Positions 55,783-64,000 of a DNA stretch of 64,000 nt are shown here, piece by piece (within the stretch, counting starts at the first letter, position 1; each line of letters starts with the position of its first letter). Location: positions 2,542,001 through 2,606,000 of the forward strand of contig OZ244870.1 in the NCBI GenBank assembly GCA_965221205.1. Reading direction: 5' to 3'. A program made the position numbers and the translations under genes. The notes beneath the pieces were generated by a model. It saw only the letters and a program-made list of their open reading frames with translations. It had not been told where the DNA came from and did not search any database. The stretch is from CBDFMG01 sp965221205 [NCBI: bacterium]. Lineage in GTDB: Bacteria > SM23-31.

Positions 55783-56592
55783 CTATTGTTCTCTGGCGCT
55801 TTTTTTGTTGATATACTGAATCATAATGATTCCTATGATAATCATAGGAAAACTCAATCCCTGGTTAACAGAAATTTTCAAATCACCCAAATAAAAGAGA
55901 ATCATACTGCTTTCATAATACCTAAATATGTCGACAATAAACCTTGAAATTCCGTAAAAAATAAGAAATGTAAAAAATGTTGTATGTTTAAAGTAGTTAT
56001 AACGCTCACTTAATAACAGCAAGATGAAATTAATCGCTCCGGCAAATGATGCATAAAGCTGCGCTGGATGTATAGCTTCTCCAGGGTATATAACACTCGC
56101 CGGGCTAATTATAGGAAAAGTTACTGACCATGTGGCCTCTAATGGAGTACCGAAACAACATCCGTGCATAAAACACCCGACACGTGTTATAGCAAAACCG
56201 AGTGCAACTGATGGAGCGATAACATTCAATACAGGTAATATTGGAGTTTTTTTATATCTAAGAAAAAGAATACTGCTCAGAATAGAGAGAATAACACCTC
56301 CCAGTACCGTTAATCCAGCTATTCCAATAGTTCCATCACTTTGAAAGGGATTGATAATATCAAGCATCCTGCCTTGAAATTCTCCCATATGAAATACTAC
56401 ATACATTCCACGTGCTCCGAGAAGACCAGCGATGATTAATATTATTGATAAATCAACTACGGTGTCATGATTAACCTTTGCTAATTTAGCCCTTTTTACC
56501 GCCAAATTAATCCCTATTAAAAATGAAATAAGAAGCATTACTCCAAATGAGTGAACTTCAAACCAACCTAGTTTAAACAATACTTGATGCAT
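55783..56592 (-). CDS. lgt: Prolipoprotein diacylglyceryl transferase
   Basis: This 269-residue inner-membrane enzyme, with about seven membrane helices, moves diacylglycerol from phosphatidylglycerol to the lipobox cysteine. The core signature ITRVGCFMHGCCFGTP (about residues 134-149) carries the conserved Arg. The HGG loop that normally precedes it reads GLTVLGG here, with Leu for the His reported as essential in E. coli Lgt. IYPGEAIHPAQLYASFAGA and the C-terminal ISRFIVDIFRYYE match the family. It sits between rodA and the YbgF-like gene and probably matures the lipoproteins encoded nearby. Confidence 0.93.
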   Translation of the reverse strand: MHQVLFKLGWFEVHSFGVMLLISFLIGINLAVKRAKLAKVNHDTVVDLSIILIIAGLLGARGMYVVFHMGEFQGRMLDIINPFQSDGTIGIAGLTVLGGVILSILSSILFLRYKKTPILPVLNVIAPSVALGFAITRVGCFMHGCCFGTPLEATWSVTFPIISPASVIYPGEAIHPAQLYASFAGAINFILLLLSERYNYFKHTTFFTFLIFYGISRFIVDIFRYYESSMILFYLGDLKISVNQGLSFPMIIIGIIMIQYINKKSAREQ

Positions 56593-56633
56593 AATAGAAA
56601 GTTTTCCTGATAAAACTTATATTTGTATCGTGG

Positions 56634-57860
56634 CTAAAAATATGTTCTGCGCTTGTACGCAATATTTAATGTTATCCCCATCATAACATATAGAGTGACT
56701 AAAAACGATCCGCCATAACTGAGAAATGGGAGCGGCAGTCCTGTTACAGGCATTATATTTACTGTCATGCCAGTATTAACAAATACATGACATAATATAA
56801 TTGATGTAAATCCAATAACGATTAGGCTGTCAAAATGTCCTCTTGATATTGAAGCTATAGACAGCATTTTTGCTATTAGGAGAAAAAACAACAATAGCAC
56901 TGCCGAAACACCTACATATCCAAACTCTTCCGCCAGAACAGAGAAAATAAAATCGGTGTTCTGCTCAGGAAGGAATTTGAGCTGTGTTTGTGTGCCCTTT
57001 AAAAACCCTTTACCTGTCAATCCTCCGGAGCCGATACTGTTCATCGATTGTATTATCTGGTAGCCTGTCCCGCGGGCATCCTGTTGAGGATCAAAGAGAA
57101 TCTTTATCCGCTGTTGTTGATACGGTTTCAAGTTGTTCCACAATTCAGGAGCGATAATTCCGACTGTAATATTAATGATAAATAAACCTAATATAACTGA
57201 AATTTTTTTTTGAGACAAATAGAGAACACCAGCAACTATCATCATCCAAATCAAGAAGGAAATAAAAAGAAATGACGTAATGATGCTGAGAAATGGAGAC
57301 AAGATTACAAACAAAGTGAACGGCTGAAGACCTGCCCAGTAGAGGATCGGAACTATTAATGATAAAAAAACAAGACTGGTTCCAAGATCAGGCTGCTCAT
57401 TAACAATATATGCTGGAATTGCAATAATAAAAAAAACTATCGCTAAATCTTTGAACCGGTTGTTTTCTATTTTCACTTGAGAAAGAAAACGTCCCAAGCC
57501 TATGACAACTGCAACTTTAGCAAACTCAGAAGGTTGCAGCCCAACAATTCCAATTCTAATCCAGCGCTCAGAACCTTGCCCACTCTCCTGAAACAAGACA
57601 AGAACCAATAACAAAATTGAAACGCCATATATGATATACGCAAATGCTAATAGAAATTTTGTGGGAACTATGATCATTGTTATCGCAACAACCAGTCCGA
57701 CAACAAACCAGATTAATTGTTTTTGAAAGTCGTTTGTGGGATTAACTTCATTAATACCAGCTTCGGCAGAATAGATAAGCACAAAACCGACAAAAGTAAG
57801 CAGCAACACTAAAATTATTAGCTGCCAATCAAGTTTGTTTATTTGAAAATCTTTTGCCAT
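56634..57860 (-). CDS. rodA: Rod-shape peptidoglycan polymerase RodA
   Basis: This 408-residue SEDS-family glycosyltransferase has about ten membrane helices and polymerises lipid II for cell elongation together with PBP2. Conserved stretches are FVGFVLIYSAEAG at the start, GSERWIRIGIVGLQPSEFAK (about 93-112), NEQPDLGTSLVF, ARGTGYQIIQSMNSIGSGG, LKFLPEQNTDFIFSVLAEE and GLPLPFLSYGGSFLVT near the end. It is intact and starts 10 bp after mrdA, which makes coupled translation likely. Confidence 0.96.
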   Translation of the reverse strand: MAKDFQINKLDWQLIILVLLLTFVGFVLIYSAEAGINEVNPTNDFQKQLIWFVVGLVVAITMIIVPTKFLLAFAYIIYGVSILLLVLVLFQESGQGSERWIRIGIVGLQPSEFAKVAVVIGLGRFLSQVKIENNRFKDLAIVFFIIAIPAYIVNEQPDLGTSLVFLSLIVPILYWAGLQPFTLFVILSPFLSIITSFLFISFLIWMMIVAGVLYLSQKKISVILGLFIINITVGIIAPELWNNLKPYQQQRIKILFDPQQDARGTGYQIIQSMNSIGSGGLTGKGFLKGTQTQLKFLPEQNTDFIFSVLAEEFGYVGVSAVLLLFFLLIAKMLSIASISRGHFDSLIVIGFTSIILCHVFVNTGMTVNIMPVTGLPLPFLSYGGSFLVTLYVMMGITLNIAYKRRTYF

Positions 57861-57870
57861 ATAAATGTTT

Positions 57871-59679
57871 CTATAATTTTGACGAAAGAATTACATTATT
57901 TTTAAACTCACTAAGGCGAAAAAATTCTTTAAAAATTTCTCTCGCAATTGGCGCCGCAATCCTGCCTCCGTTTCCACCATTTTCAACAAAAACGGTAAGA
58001 GCTATGATGGGATTTTCTTCTGGTGCATAACCGATAAACCATGCATGATCCTGACCATGTATATTTTCGGCCGTACCGGTTTTTCCGGCTATAGCAATAT
58101 TTCTGTTTTGAACAGTTCGTGCAGTACCCCTTGACCCGTTTACTACATTATACATTCCCTGCCTCACGGTATCCCATACATCTTCCCTGATTCCTTCTAC
58201 GTATTTTACTGTGAGGGTTGGCGTATATACGACAGAATCGGATTTAGAATCTTCAGCCATTTTCAAGAAATGGGGTTGGACAAGATTTCCTTTTGTGGCG
58301 ATCGATGCAGTAAACCTGGCCATTTGCAGAGGAGTTGTCAATAAATCACCCTGACCAATTATTAAGTTTACCATCTGCCCTTTTTCATTCCAGCCAACTT
58401 CTTTATATTTTTCATCCATGTATGTTTTTATGGGTAATATACCTGGATTTTCCTCGGGAAAATCCAGGCCAGTTGTAGCTCCGAAACCAAATTTTCTCCC
58501 ATAATCAGACCATTGTTCCAATGTTAATTTTTGTGAAAGATTGTAAAAATACACATTACATGATTGTTCAATTGCTTGCACAATATCTAGTTTGCTATGC
58601 CCTTCTTTTCGCCAGCAATAGTGAGTTTTTCTTCCTATTCTAAATCTCCCATTACACACAAATGTTTGCTCAGGTGTTGTATCGTTTTCATTCAGGGCGG
58701 AGATTGCACCAATTATTTTATATGTTGAACCCGGCGGATATCTGCTTTGTGTTACTCGGTTGTAAAGCGGTGAGCCAGGATCGTTGAGGAGCAGATTATA
58801 TTTTTCTTGTGTAAAATGGCTGCTCATAAAAAATGGTTCATAATCCGGTTTACTCACTGCGGCATAAATTTCACCATTTTGCGGATTAAGTGCGACGATA
58901 GCACCGAAACTATCGCCCAGAAGTTCTTCTGCTTTTATTTGAAGATCCCTGTCTAAAGTTAATATCAGATTGTTTCCAGAAACAGTTTTAACAGTATTGG
59001 GGGTTTGAATTTCGCCCACTTCCCTTCCTATGACATCAACTTCAAGATACGTATAACCCTTTTTACCTCTTAAAATATTTTCATAATATTTTTCCAACCC
59101 TGTTTTCCCGATAACATCGCCAGGATTATAATAATCGCTTGACAGGCCTTTTATTTCATCTTCACTTATCTCTTTGATGAAGCCTAAGAAATGTGATGCT
59201 CGAATTCCTGACGGGTAAAAGCGCTGAGGCTCATTCTGAAAAATTACTCCTGGCAAATCTAAACGATTTTCTTCAAAGTAAACCAGTCCTTCATAATCGA
59301 CCGTTAATATTTTAACCGGCTGATATCGTGTTGGAGCTGTTTCAAGTCGTTGAATAATATTGTTCTTTTCTTCAGGGAAATAAGCGTCGATTAAATTGAA
59401 TAGGTAGTTTTCATCTTTTAATTCATACGGTATAACAAAAACGGAATAGGCAGGCACATTGTCTACCAGAAGCACATGATTTCTATCATATATTCTCCCT
59501 CTGTTCGGAAAAATCTGAACTTCACGGGTTCGATTTGACTCTGATTGCAGGCTATGCTCTTCACTTCCGAGAATTTGTATAAAGAAAAAACGGAAATATA
59601 CAACAATGAATAAAAAAAACGTTATTGCAATAAATATAAAACGGCGCTTATTTTTTTGATCAGATGATGATTCTTGCAT
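57871..59679 (-). CDS. mrdA: Penicillin-binding protein 2 (elongasome transpeptidase)
   Basis: This 602-residue class B PBP has one N-terminal membrane helix (about 13-35), a dimerisation domain with NRGRIYDRNHVLLVDNVPAY, and a C-terminal transpeptidase domain. The active-site motifs are all present: PPGSTYK (SxxK), SCN in EQSCNVYFYNL, and KTGTAEN. It cross-links new peptidoglycan and is activated by MreC. The length is normal. It follows mreD by 12 bp and precedes rodA by 10 bp, the standard partner arrangement. Confidence 0.96.
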   Translation of the reverse strand: MQESSSDQKNKRRFIFIAITFFLFIVVYFRFFFIQILGSEEHSLQSESNRTREVQIFPNRGRIYDRNHVLLVDNVPAYSVFVIPYELKDENYLFNLIDAYFPEEKNNIIQRLETAPTRYQPVKILTVDYEGLVYFEENRLDLPGVIFQNEPQRFYPSGIRASHFLGFIKEISEDEIKGLSSDYYNPGDVIGKTGLEKYYENILRGKKGYTYLEVDVIGREVGEIQTPNTVKTVSGNNLILTLDRDLQIKAEELLGDSFGAIVALNPQNGEIYAAVSKPDYEPFFMSSHFTQEKYNLLLNDPGSPLYNRVTQSRYPPGSTYKIIGAISALNENDTTPEQTFVCNGRFRIGRKTHYCWRKEGHSKLDIVQAIEQSCNVYFYNLSQKLTLEQWSDYGRKFGFGATTGLDFPEENPGILPIKTYMDEKYKEVGWNEKGQMVNLIIGQGDLLTTPLQMARFTASIATKGNLVQPHFLKMAEDSKSDSVVYTPTLTVKYVEGIREDVWDTVRQGMYNVVNGSRGTARTVQNRNIAIAGKTGTAENIHGQDHAWFIGYAPEENPIIALTVFVENGGNGGRIAAPIAREIFKEFFRLSEFKNNVILSSKL

Positions 59680-59691
59680 AATGTTCAGGTC

Positions 59692-60210
59692 TTATTTTTT
59701 CAGCCAATAAAAGAAAATGACTCCGATAAAAAGCGAATAAATTGTTGAAGGCAAAGATTGAACAAATAAAAGCTTCCAAATATTGAACTCTGTGTTAATG
59801 GTATAAATTAATTTATATAATATATCATGAATGATATTAATTATAAAGTAAAATACGCAAAATTGAATTATTCTCTGCAACTTATGTGCTTTCGGCACAT
59901 ACCCTATAAGGAAGCCTGCAAATGTTTTTGTTAAGGCATGCAATCCTATAATTCCGCCACCGAATGCATCAAGGAAAAATCCCGCAAAAAATCCAGTGAG
60001 CGTTGACGTGAGCTGAGATTGTCGGATTCCGAAAAAGAAAAGTAAAATTAATACAAGGTCAGGCTGAACAATCACATTCGGAATGAAAATGAGCCAAAAA
60101 TACTTAAGTACAGATATTTGTACAATTATGAGTGAGGCGAATCCAAAACACCATTTGTAGAATCGCACATTCAATAAAAAAGATATTCGAGGTGAAGCGA
60201 ACGAACTCAT
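59692..60210 (-). CDS. mreD: Rod shape-determining protein MreD
   Basis: This 172-residue membrane protein has about five helices and is typical of MreD in length and position between mreC and mrdA. Recognisable stretches are VQPDLVLILLFFFGIRQSQL then TGFFAGFFLDAFGGGIIGLH and ALTKTFAGFLIGY. MreD is a poorly conserved part of the elongasome that modulates MreC and PBP2. Position supports the call more than sequence does. Confidence 0.9.
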   Translation of the reverse strand: MSSFASPRISFLLNVRFYKWCFGFASLIIVQISVLKYFWLIFIPNVIVQPDLVLILLFFFGIRQSQLTSTLTGFFAGFFLDAFGGGIIGLHALTKTFAGFLIGYVPKAHKLQRIIQFCVFYFIINIIHDILYKLIYTINTEFNIWKLLFVQSLPSTIYSLFIGVIFFYWLKK

Positions 60211-60248
60211 ATTGTCACGTTACGTAAAATTAATGTGTTTAAACTGCA

Positions 60249-61040
60249 TTAGCTATCTGATGGATTTTTGTTTATAATAACACTTACTTCCTGAAGTTGA
60301 TCGTATTTGACAAACAGGTTCACAAAAACCGTTTTAAATAATCCAGGTTCACGTGTGAAATCGGAAACGGTACCAATAGGAATTCCAAAGGGATATATAT
60401 TGCCATGCCGAGATGACACTACCGTATCTCCAACAGCTACGACTGCACTACCATTCACATTCAAAACTGCGATATTATTCTCAAGATATGATAAAAATCC
60501 CATTACTTCTGCCCTTTTCAGTTGAGAACTGACACGAAAACTACCGTCAGTCAGAAGTTGGCAAATGGAAAAATTTGAACCACTTTCGATAATTTTCCCT
60601 ACTAAACCATTATTAGTAATAACAGGATCGTTTTTTGTCACCCCATCCCGGCTACCCAGGTCAATAGTAACAGTGCTGAGAAGAGGTGAGTTCCAGTGAG
60701 TAATTTGTCCCAATTTGAATTCATATTCAGTTTTTTGTTCGAAATCCAAGAGTTTACGTAACCGTTGGTTCTGTTCGCTAATTACACGTAACTGGTCGTT
60801 TTCAAAATTGAGTCGAATATTATCGAACTTGAGCTGTTTGTTCTCTTCCAAAGCTGCAAACAGCAATACAACCAAATTCAGCTTTTGAGTTACACTACCG
60901 GCAATATCGGCAGATATTGTTCTCAGGACAAATACCTGTGAAGTTTGGTTAGAAAATATAAGAATTATTGAAATGATTAGGCACAAAAAAAACACAAGAA
61001 CCGTTTTGTGAAAATGGATGAATCGAATGATGCGTTCCAT
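60249..61040 (-). CDS. mreC: Rod shape-determining protein MreC
   Basis: This 263-residue protein has one membrane helix (about 12-32), a periplasmic coiled coil (about 60-105) and the MreC beta-barrel tandem domain: TVTIDLGSRDGVTKNDPVIT, GLVGKIIESGSNFSICQLLT, VVSSRHGNIYPFGIPIGTV. MreC binds and activates PBP2 during wall elongation. It starts 30 bp after mreB and precedes mreD by 38 bp. Confidence 0.95.
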   Translation of the reverse strand: MERIIRFIHFHKTVLVFFLCLIISIILIFSNQTSQVFVLRTISADIAGSVTQKLNLVVLLFAALEENKQLKFDNIRLNFENDQLRVISEQNQRLRKLLDFEQKTEYEFKLGQITHWNSPLLSTVTIDLGSRDGVTKNDPVITNNGLVGKIIESGSNFSICQLLTDGSFRVSSQLKRAEVMGFLSYLENNIAVLNVNGSAVVAVGDTVVSSRHGNIYPFGIPIGTVSDFTREPGLFKTVFVNLFVKYDQLQEVSVIINKNPSDS

Positions 61041-61070
61041 GTATAACCATCCTTTTAATCAAACAGATTT

Positions 61071-62099
61071 TTATCGACGACTTTTTACAAGAACTTTCTC
61101 ATAGAATTCTATATCATCCAATACTTTGCCAGTTCCCCGCACAACGCACGTCAAAGGGTCTTCAGCAACACTTATCGGGAGATTAGTTTCTTCCCGAATC
61201 CGCTCATCCAATCCCCTTAACAATGCTCCTCCGCCTGTCAAGATTATACCACGGTCTAAAATGTCTGATGCTAATTCCGGGGGTGTTTTTTCCAATGAAA
61301 GACGAACTGCATCTACAATCACATTTATCGGTTCACTGAGAGCTTCTCTGATTTGCACAGAACTCACTTCAATTGTTTTTGGAACTCCAGCTATTAAATC
61401 ACGCCCTTTTACCGGTAATGTTATTTCTTTCTCAAGAGGAACTGCGGAGCCTAATGCACATTTAATTTCTTCTGCAGACTTTTCTCCTATCAGCATGTTG
61501 TAATTTCTCTTGAAAAACTGAGGAATCACCTGGTTCATTTCATCCCCGCCGATTTTTACCGATGTTTCACACACAATACCAGAAAGCGCAATCACCGCTA
61601 TTTCTGTAGTCCCTCCTCCAACATCGATAATCATATTGCCGATTGGCTGATGAATTTCTAGACCAACCCCAATCGCTGCAGCCATTGGTTCAGCAATCAA
61701 AAGCACTTCGTTGGCACCAGCATGTTCGGCCGAATCACGAACAGCACGTTTTTCAACTTCTGTTATGCTTGATGGGATTGAAATTATCATTCTCGGATGG
61801 ATAAATCGGTTAATGCGTACTCTTTTAATAAATTCTCTCAGCATATTTTCAACAACTTCAAAATCGGCAATCACACCATCTTTCATTGGGCGGATCATTT
61901 CAATATTTCCGGGAGTTCTTCCAAGCATTTTTTTTGCTTCATGTCCGATTGCAATCATTTTTTGGTTGTTTTTGTTTAATGCAACAATCGAAGGTTCATT
62001 GATAATAACCCCCTGACCTTTCACATAGATCAAGGTGTTAGCCGTACCTAAATCTATTGCAATATCACTGGATAAAAAACTGAATGATGACAATATCAT
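61071..62099 (-). CDS. mreB: Rod shape-determining actin MreB
   Basis: This 342-residue bacterial actin forms membrane-bound filaments that guide the elongasome. The nucleotide-binding motifs are visible: SSDIAIDLGTANTLIYVKGQ (phosphate 1, about 10-29), IIDVGGGTTEIAVIALSGIV (phosphate 2, about 158-177) and GIILTGGGALLRGLDERI (adenosine). The extra N-terminal residues MILSSFSFL may act in membrane contact. It is intact and heads the block mreB-mreC-mreD-mrdA-rodA-lgt. Confidence 0.97.
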   Translation of the reverse strand: MILSSFSFLSSDIAIDLGTANTLIYVKGQGVIINEPSIVALNKNNQKMIAIGHEAKKMLGRTPGNIEMIRPMKDGVIADFEVVENMLREFIKRVRINRFIHPRMIISIPSSITEVEKRAVRDSAEHAGANEVLLIAEPMAAAIGVGLEIHQPIGNMIIDVGGGTTEIAVIALSGIVCETSVKIGGDEMNQVIPQFFKRNYNMLIGEKSAEEIKCALGSAVPLEKEITLPVKGRDLIAGVPKTIEVSSVQIREALSEPINVIVDAVRLSLEKTPPELASDILDRGIILTGGGALLRGLDERIREETNLPISVAEDPLTCVVRGTGKVLDDIEFYEKVLVKSRR

Positions 62100-62128
62100 G
62101 CATCCCTCAATTCCTCTCGGTTGTTAAA

Positions 62129-62158
62129 AATACAATACCTTATCCTTAAATATGCCAA
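62129..62158 (-). promoter_or_regulatory. Possible promoter of the mreB envelope operon
   Basis: On the minus strand TTGGCA (62153-62158) and TGTATT (62129-62134) are separated by 18 bases in the 71-bp gap between purH and mreB. The -10 box is weak, so the call is tentative. Confidence 0.35.
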
Positions 62159-62170
62159 TTTCCATAAAGT

Positions 62171-63724
62171 TTAATGCCTGAAATGTCTGACACCGGTAAA
62201 TATCATAGCAATATTATGCTCTTCAGCAGCAGTAATGACCTCATCATCCCGAATTGAACCACCGGGTTGAATAACTGCTGTCGATCCTGCTTTTTTTGCT
62301 GCATCTATTCCATCTCGAAAAGGAAAAAATGCATCTGAAATGAGAACAGAGCCGTTAAGATTTATGTTCTCCTGTTGGGCTTTTATGAAAGCAAATTCTG
62401 CCGCGTCTATTCGAGATGGCTGCCCTATTCCAATACCAAGTGTCCTTTCTGGTGAGCAGTAAACTATACAATTCGACTTGACATATTTTATCAATTTCCA
62501 TCCAAAACGGAGAGCTTCCCATTCAATTTCACTTGGCACTCTGCTTGTAACTACCTTAAATTGATTATCCCCAAAGCTTTCAACGTCGTTGTCCTGAATC
62601 AAAATGCCACCATGAATAGTTTTAATCTCTTGGTATGTTTTACTAGCATTAAAATTTGAAAGTGTTTTAAGGATTCTGAGATTCTTCTTCTGTGAAATTA
62701 CATCAAATGCATCCGGCTCAAAATCGGGAGCTATTAATGCCTCAATAAACATTTGAGATAATTTTTCTGCCGTCGGGACATCAAGCGGTCTGTTCAATCC
62801 GATGATTCCCCCATAAACAGAGACAGTATCGGTCGAACATGCTTTGTCAAACGCTTTGACCAATTCATCATCACAACCTACACCGCATGGATTTGCATGT
62901 TTAATAACGACAGCTGTAGGCTTGTCATATTCATGAGATAGTGACATGGCTGTATCAATATCAACAATATTATTATACGACAATTGTTTTCCACTTAACT
63001 GCTTATAAGGCAAAACTTCAAAGGGCCTTTGGTAGAAAGCAGCTTTTTGATGCGGATTCTCGCCATATCTTAACACATTGATCTTCTTGTACAATTCATA
63101 GATGTTGTCAGGAAAATCAACAGCTTGATTATTCTGTAACTCTGAAAGATATTTGCTGATAAACCAATCGTACGAAGATGTCAAAGCAAATACATCTGTT
63201 GCAAGCTTTAATGACAATGATTCAGATATAGTGTTGTCGTTTTCTGAAAGTTCCTGCAGAATAGAATCATATGTTTCCAGTGATGTAACAGCCGCAACAT
63301 CACCATAATTTTTTGCCGCTGCTCGAAGTAATGAAACTCCTCCAATATCAATTTGCTCAACAATTTCTTCGGTTGATTTATTTCCTTCGGCTAATGTTTC
63401 TACAAATGGGTATAGATTTACTGCAACCAAATCTATACTCTGCAAATCATACTCAGACAGTGATTCAATATGATCGTCTCTGTTTCGGAGTGCCAATATT
63501 CCCATAAAAATATTGGGATGAAGTGTTTTTACTCTCCCATCAAGGCATTCCGGAAAATTCGTTACCTCTTCAACAAATTGACATGCTATGTTGTTTTTCT
63601 CCAAGAGGGCAGCAGTGCCCCCAGTGCTAATTATTGCAACTCCTAATTCAAGTAACCTTTGAGCAAATTTAACAACACCGGTTTTGTTGTGCACACTAAT
63701 GAGAGCTGTTCTAATTTTAGGCAT
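62171..63724 (-). CDS. purH: Bifunctional AICAR transformylase / IMP cyclohydrolase PurH
   Basis: This 517-residue enzyme performs the last two steps of purine synthesis, formylating AICAR with 10-formyl-THF and closing the ring to IMP. The N-terminal cyclohydrolase domain (1-about 195) has [26 protein letters not shown] and [16 protein letters not shown]. The transformylase domain has [18 protein letters not shown] and the catalytic KHANPCGVG (Lys-His). The length is normal. Its ATG overlaps the end of purN by 8 bases, so the two are probably translationally coupled. Folate supply by FolD is encoded elsewhere in the window. Confidence 0.97.
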   Translation of the reverse strand: MPKIRTALISVHNKTGVVKFAQRLLELGVAIISTGGTAALLEKNNIACQFVEEVTNFPECLDGRVKTLHPNIFMGILALRNRDDHIESLSEYDLQSIDLVAVNLYPFVETLAEGNKSTEEIVEQIDIGGVSLLRAAAKNYGDVAAVTSLETYDSILQELSENDNTISESLSLKLATDVFALTSSYDWFISKYLSELQNNQAVDFPDNIYELYKKINVLRYGENPHQKAAFYQRPFEVLPYKQLSGKQLSYNNIVDIDTAMSLSHEYDKPTAVVIKHANPCGVGCDDELVKAFDKACSTDTVSVYGGIIGLNRPLDVPTAEKLSQMFIEALIAPDFEPDAFDVISQKKNLRILKTLSNFNASKTYQEIKTIHGGILIQDNDVESFGDNQFKVVTSRVPSEIEWEALRFGWKLIKYVKSNCIVYCSPERTLGIGIGQPSRIDAAEFAFIKAQQENINLNGSVLISDAFFPFRDGIDAAKKAGSTAVIQPGGSIRDDEVITAAEEHNIAMIFTGVRHFRH

Positions 63725-64000
63725 TATTCCTCTTGATAAATACTCGTTTACCTTTTACTATAACTCTATCTTCGCAAAACAAATTGATAGCTTCTTTATA
63801 AATTTTATGCTCCTCCTTCAATATCCGTTTTTGAAGGATTTCAGGAGTATCTCCATCTAAAACAGGAACTATACGCTGCAATACAATAGGTCCCGCATCA
63901 TACTTATTGTTAACAAGGTGGACCGTGACACCAGAAAATTGCACACCTGATTCAATAACAGCTTCATGCACCCTGATACCATACATCCCTTTTCCGCCAA
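63717..64000 (-). CDS. purN: Phosphoribosylglycinamide formyltransferase PurN (C-terminal part, cut by window edge)
   Basis: The frame is open to the window edge and about 94 C-terminal residues are visible. The family motif GVTVHLVNNKYDAGPIVLQ, containing the catalytic Asp, and the preceding KGMYGIRVHEAVIESGVQFS identify it as GAR transformylase, which formylates GAR using 10-formyl-THF. The stop codon overlaps the purH start. An internal ATG at 63984-63986 is not the real start. Confidence 0.93.
   Translation of the reverse strand, partial: GGKGMYGIRVHEAVIESGVQFSGVTVHLVNNKYDAGPIVLQRIVPVLDGDTPEILQKRILKEEHKIYKEAINLFCEDRVIVKGKRVFIKRNNA

Noticed and set aside
1-64000. CRISPR array
   Set aside because: No regularly spaced direct repeats of 20-40 bp occur. 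All tandem repeats found are short gapless duplications of two units.

Overview
ORGANISM. The window looks like a Gram-negative bacterium of the FCB group, most plausibly a Neomarinimicrobiota (SAR406-type) or related lineage. This is inferred from gene content and not proven. Supporting features are TonB-dependent receptors with a carboxypeptidase-regulatory N-terminal domain, a secreted S9 dipeptidyl peptidase, RNase Y, a LysW-type amino-group carrier beside a LysY/ArgC-type reductase, and the mreBCD-mrdA-rodA block. Most genes are AT-rich. Two receptor genes (14.8-20.7 kb) and a restriction-modification gene (29.0-32.2 kb) are visibly richer in G+C, which suggests transfer.

LAYOUT. Almost all intact genes are on the minus strand. 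1-13.8 kb is housekeeping: a TPR lipoprotein, a dead sirtuin gene, miaA, tRNA-Arg, folD, rny, a 6S-like RNA candidate, zapA, a coiled-coil protein, pheT-pheS, rplT-rpmI-infC-thrS and tRNA-Val. infC starts at a non-canonical ATA codon that overlaps the thrS stop codon. 13.8-26.4 kb holds degenerate DNA, a tandem pair of nearly identical TonB-dependent receptors with yceI fragments beside them, a third receptor and a DPP-IV-like peptidase. 26.5-32.7 kb is a decayed accessory block: an lpdA fragment, a broken unknown gene, an IS1595-like transposase tail, a frameshifted type ISP-like restriction-modification gene, and a response-regulator relic. 32.7-43.1 kb has three paralogues of a secreted M24-fold protein (two intact, one dead), a tRNA Leu-Cys-Gly cluster, a dead aminotransferase, a CBS-domain protein, a dead flgG, a class II glutamine amidotransferase, a LysY/ArgC-type reductase and lysW. 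43.5-48.5 kb is a run of four broken plus-strand genes: amidohydrolase, DUF885-like, RTX-like and scramblase-like. 49-55 kb has tRNA-Ala, two outer-membrane beta-barrel genes, a broken unknown gene, a flagellin gene with two stop codons and an IS1595 relic. 55-64 kb is a dense envelope and purine block: a YbgF-like protein, lgt, rodA, mrdA, mreD, mreC, mreB, purH and purN (cut by the window edge).

HOW IT FITS TOGETHER. The intact genes serve translation, cell division and elongation, lipoprotein maturation, purine and amino-acid synthesis, and uptake or digestion of peptides and large ligands at the outer membrane. Motility (flgG, flagellin), restriction and several catabolic genes are pseudogenes. 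The long essential genes (pheT, thrS, mrdA, purH) show no frame damage, so the lesions look biological and not like general sequencing error. Perfect tandem duplications of 7-15 bp recur, and two of them shift the frame of the restriction gene.

MOST NOTEWORTHY. The best leads are the ATA start of infC, the structured RNA candidate beside zapA, the tandem [yceI-receptor] duplication, the secreted M24 family with altered metal-site positions, and the short tandem-duplication signature. I did not find a clear, complete and previously undescribed multi-gene system.
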